Source: a virus
Direction: 5' to 3' (one strand)
Length of the DNA: 20,710 bases
Virus record (IMG/VR): IMGVR_UViG_3300025264_000145
Span: 1-20,710 of that record
The notes beneath the pieces are model-generated. The model ran no database searches. It saw only the letters and a list, made by a program, of their open reading frames with translations, and had not been told where the DNA came from. The translations under genes and the position numbers were made by a program. Every line of letters begins with the position of its first letter. Position 1 is the first letter of the stretch. Below, in pieces: positions 19,334 through 20,710 of this stretch.

Positions 19334-20710
19334 TGGCTTGGCAATTATTGGCAGCGGCATTACCAGCGGCAGCAAAGGTGGCTGGTACTGCATTATCCAA
19401 ACCAAAACAAGAAGATTTTGCTCCCAAAACCGATTATATGAAGAAATATTTATCATATCTTCGTGGTCGAACATCGGATAGGGAAGTAATGCACTTGGCA
19501 ATGCAGCCAGCGTTAAGGGTCGCAGGAAAACAAGGACGACAAATGCAACGTCAGGTTGGCTATGACGTAGCTAAATCTGGTCTTGGTGGCAGTGGTATAG
19601 AAGCTCAAATGAGGTTATCCGCTGGTCAGCAGACACAGGAAGCACTTGCTACAGCGACTGATAAGGCGGTGGCTGCCCAAGCTGCAGAGACAGCCCGTGT
19701 AGGTGAGAGGGCAGCAGGCATAACGGCACAAATAGGAGCAGAAGAAGCACGGGCAGACCAAGCATTTAAAACGGCTGAATCCCAATGGAAACGTCAACTT
19801 ACATCGGATGTTATTGGAGGTGTTGCTTCTGTAGCATCGGCTGGAATAGCTCAATACGGACAGAATATCGCTGGATTCAGGCAAGCAGTAATGGATGAAA
19901 GCATTCCAGCAGGAACTACTTACAGTCAATTCAAGGAAATGGCTAAGGGTGGTGTTATAGAGGGCGCACCAGAGCTTGGTGTACCAAAAGCTGAATTAGG
20001 TCGTATGACACCTGCTGAATATGCTCAACATACTGGAGCTTCAAAAGCAAAGATATCTGGTTTACGGTTGGCAGAAAGAATTTATGGAAGTTCAGAAGCA
20101 GTACAGCAGAGGAGGGAACAGGGAATCAGTGATGCTGATATTATTTCTGAAGCGAAAAGAATGCAGGCAATGTATGTATCAATGGTTGGTTCTGGAGCAG
20201 ACCCAGCAGATATAAACGAAGCCATGAGAACACTGGGGTTTGGGAATGTTACTGCTCCATATGTTGCTGAAACAGATGTTGAAACAGATATTGTTTCTAC
20301 AACAGATGAGCCTCCAGTGGTTAAAGCAACAGAGGAAGCAAAGGTAATTGAAAAACCAGTGGTTAAAGAAGAACTTGTAGTTGAAGACGAACCAGTAGAA
20401 TTACCAGAAGGATTTGTAAAGGGTGATTATAGCACATATCCTGTGAAAGAAATAGATGGTGTTACATATCATGTTGACCCTGAAACTAATGAACCAGTTA
20501 TGTCTATTGTTCCTGAAAAACCAAAAAGGAAAACGGGTTATGATTGGTATGCTGAAAGTATGCGTAAATCTAATAGAGAGCCACTATCCAAAGAAGAGTG
20601 GATGTCGATTGGTAAAAAACATAGAGAAAAGCGCAATAAGAAAATAGAAGAGGCACAGATTGCCGAAACGAAAAAATACTTAGCAGAAGAAGCCGAACTC
20701 GATGTAATAG
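19333..20710 (+). CDS. Putative internal virion/DNA-ejection protein (3' partial)
   Basis: The frame from ATG 19333 (TAATG overlap with the hub stop) stays open to the window end, giving about 459 residues with no stop. The N-terminus is hydrophobic and Ala-rich (WQLLAAALPAAAKVAGTAL). Residues about 65-155 are Gln/Ala/Glu-rich helix ('GQQTQEALATATDKAVAAQA' and onward). A Gly/Ala/Val segment lies near 158-175 ('VIGGVASVASAGIAQYG'). Then comes a helical domain, and from about 315 a Pro/Val/Glu-rich flexible linker with a repeated PPVVK/KPVVKEE motif, and a Lys/Glu-rich helix at the end. Ala/Gln-rich helices with membrane-like segments right after the hub gene fit the ejection proteins of short-tailed phages (roles like P22 gp7/gp20 or T7 gp14), which leave the capsid with the DNA. 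No sequence-level family match is claimed. Confidence 0.65.
   Translation, partial: MAWQLLAAALPAAAKVAGTALSKPKQEDFAPKTDYMKKYLSYLRGRTSDREVMHLAMQPALRVAGKQGRQMQRQVGYDVAKSGLGGSGIEAQMRLSAGQQTQEALATATDKAVAAQAAETARVGERAAGITAQIGAEEARADQAFKTAESQWKRQLTSDVIGGVASVASAGIAQYGQNIAGFRQAVMDESIPAGTTYSQFKEMAKGGVIEGAPELGVPKAELGRMTPAEYAQHTGASKAKISGLRLAERIYGSSEAVQQRREQGISDADIISEAKRMQAMYVSMVGSGADPADINEAMRTLGFGNVTAPYVAETDVETDIVSTTDEPPVVKATEEAKVIEKPVVKEELVVEDEPVELPEGFVKGDYSTYPVKEIDGVTYHVDPETNEPVMSIVPEKPKRKTGYDWYAESMRKSNREPLSKEEWMSIGKKHREKRNKKIEEAQIAETKKYLAEEAELDVI

Overview
The window is a piece of a tailed bacteriophage genome, or possibly a prophage. Every supported gene lies on the + strand. Genes are packed with gaps of mostly 0-60 nt, or overlap as TAATG or ATGA, and most carry an AGGAG-type ribosome site. 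I see no bacterial chromosomal gene, tRNA, integrase or replication gene. The gene set (P22-type portal, scaffold, N4 gp56-type major capsid protein, head-tail adaptor-like proteins, tail-hub protein, ejection-like protein) and the absence of a tape measure, sheath or major tail protein point to a short-tailed (podovirus-like) phage. The host cannot be read from the sequence. Several small proteins look like types I associate with aquatic or marine phage genomes, but that is from memory.

Layout: (1) 1-4898, head module: portal (5' end outside the window), three small coupled genes (Lys-rich, membrane plus coiled coil, unknown), scaffold, major capsid protein and a beta-rich putative decoration protein. 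(2) 4899-5060, the only sizeable intergenic gap, rich in hairpins. (3) 5061-8046, a small beta-rich protein and an 879-residue fiber. (4) 8047-9085, three small proteins, the last with a C-terminal SAP/HeH-like motif. (5) 9087-10765, lysis cassette: five small membrane proteins followed by a lysozyme-like enzyme. (6) 10762-13140, a second SAP-like small protein, then adaptor-like proteins (two clear paralogs and a third sharing one motif). (7) 13153-15831, a second fiber with YadA-type head repeats. (8) 15845-19333, a 1162-residue tail-hub-like protein with a large lectin-like insertion. (9) 19333-20710, the N-terminal part of a likely DNA-ejection protein, cut by the window end.

Inferred working: scaffold and coat build the procapsid on the portal ring. 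The portal is later closed by the adaptors and the hub. The two fibers, and perhaps the hub insertion, contact the host surface. The last gene probably encodes a protein expelled with the DNA. The lysis genes sit in the middle of the structural run, so they are probably expressed late with it. The least ordinary items are the hub insertion, the adaptor paralogs, the compact multi-holin-like cassette, the repeat structure of the fibers and the folded leader at 4916-5060.
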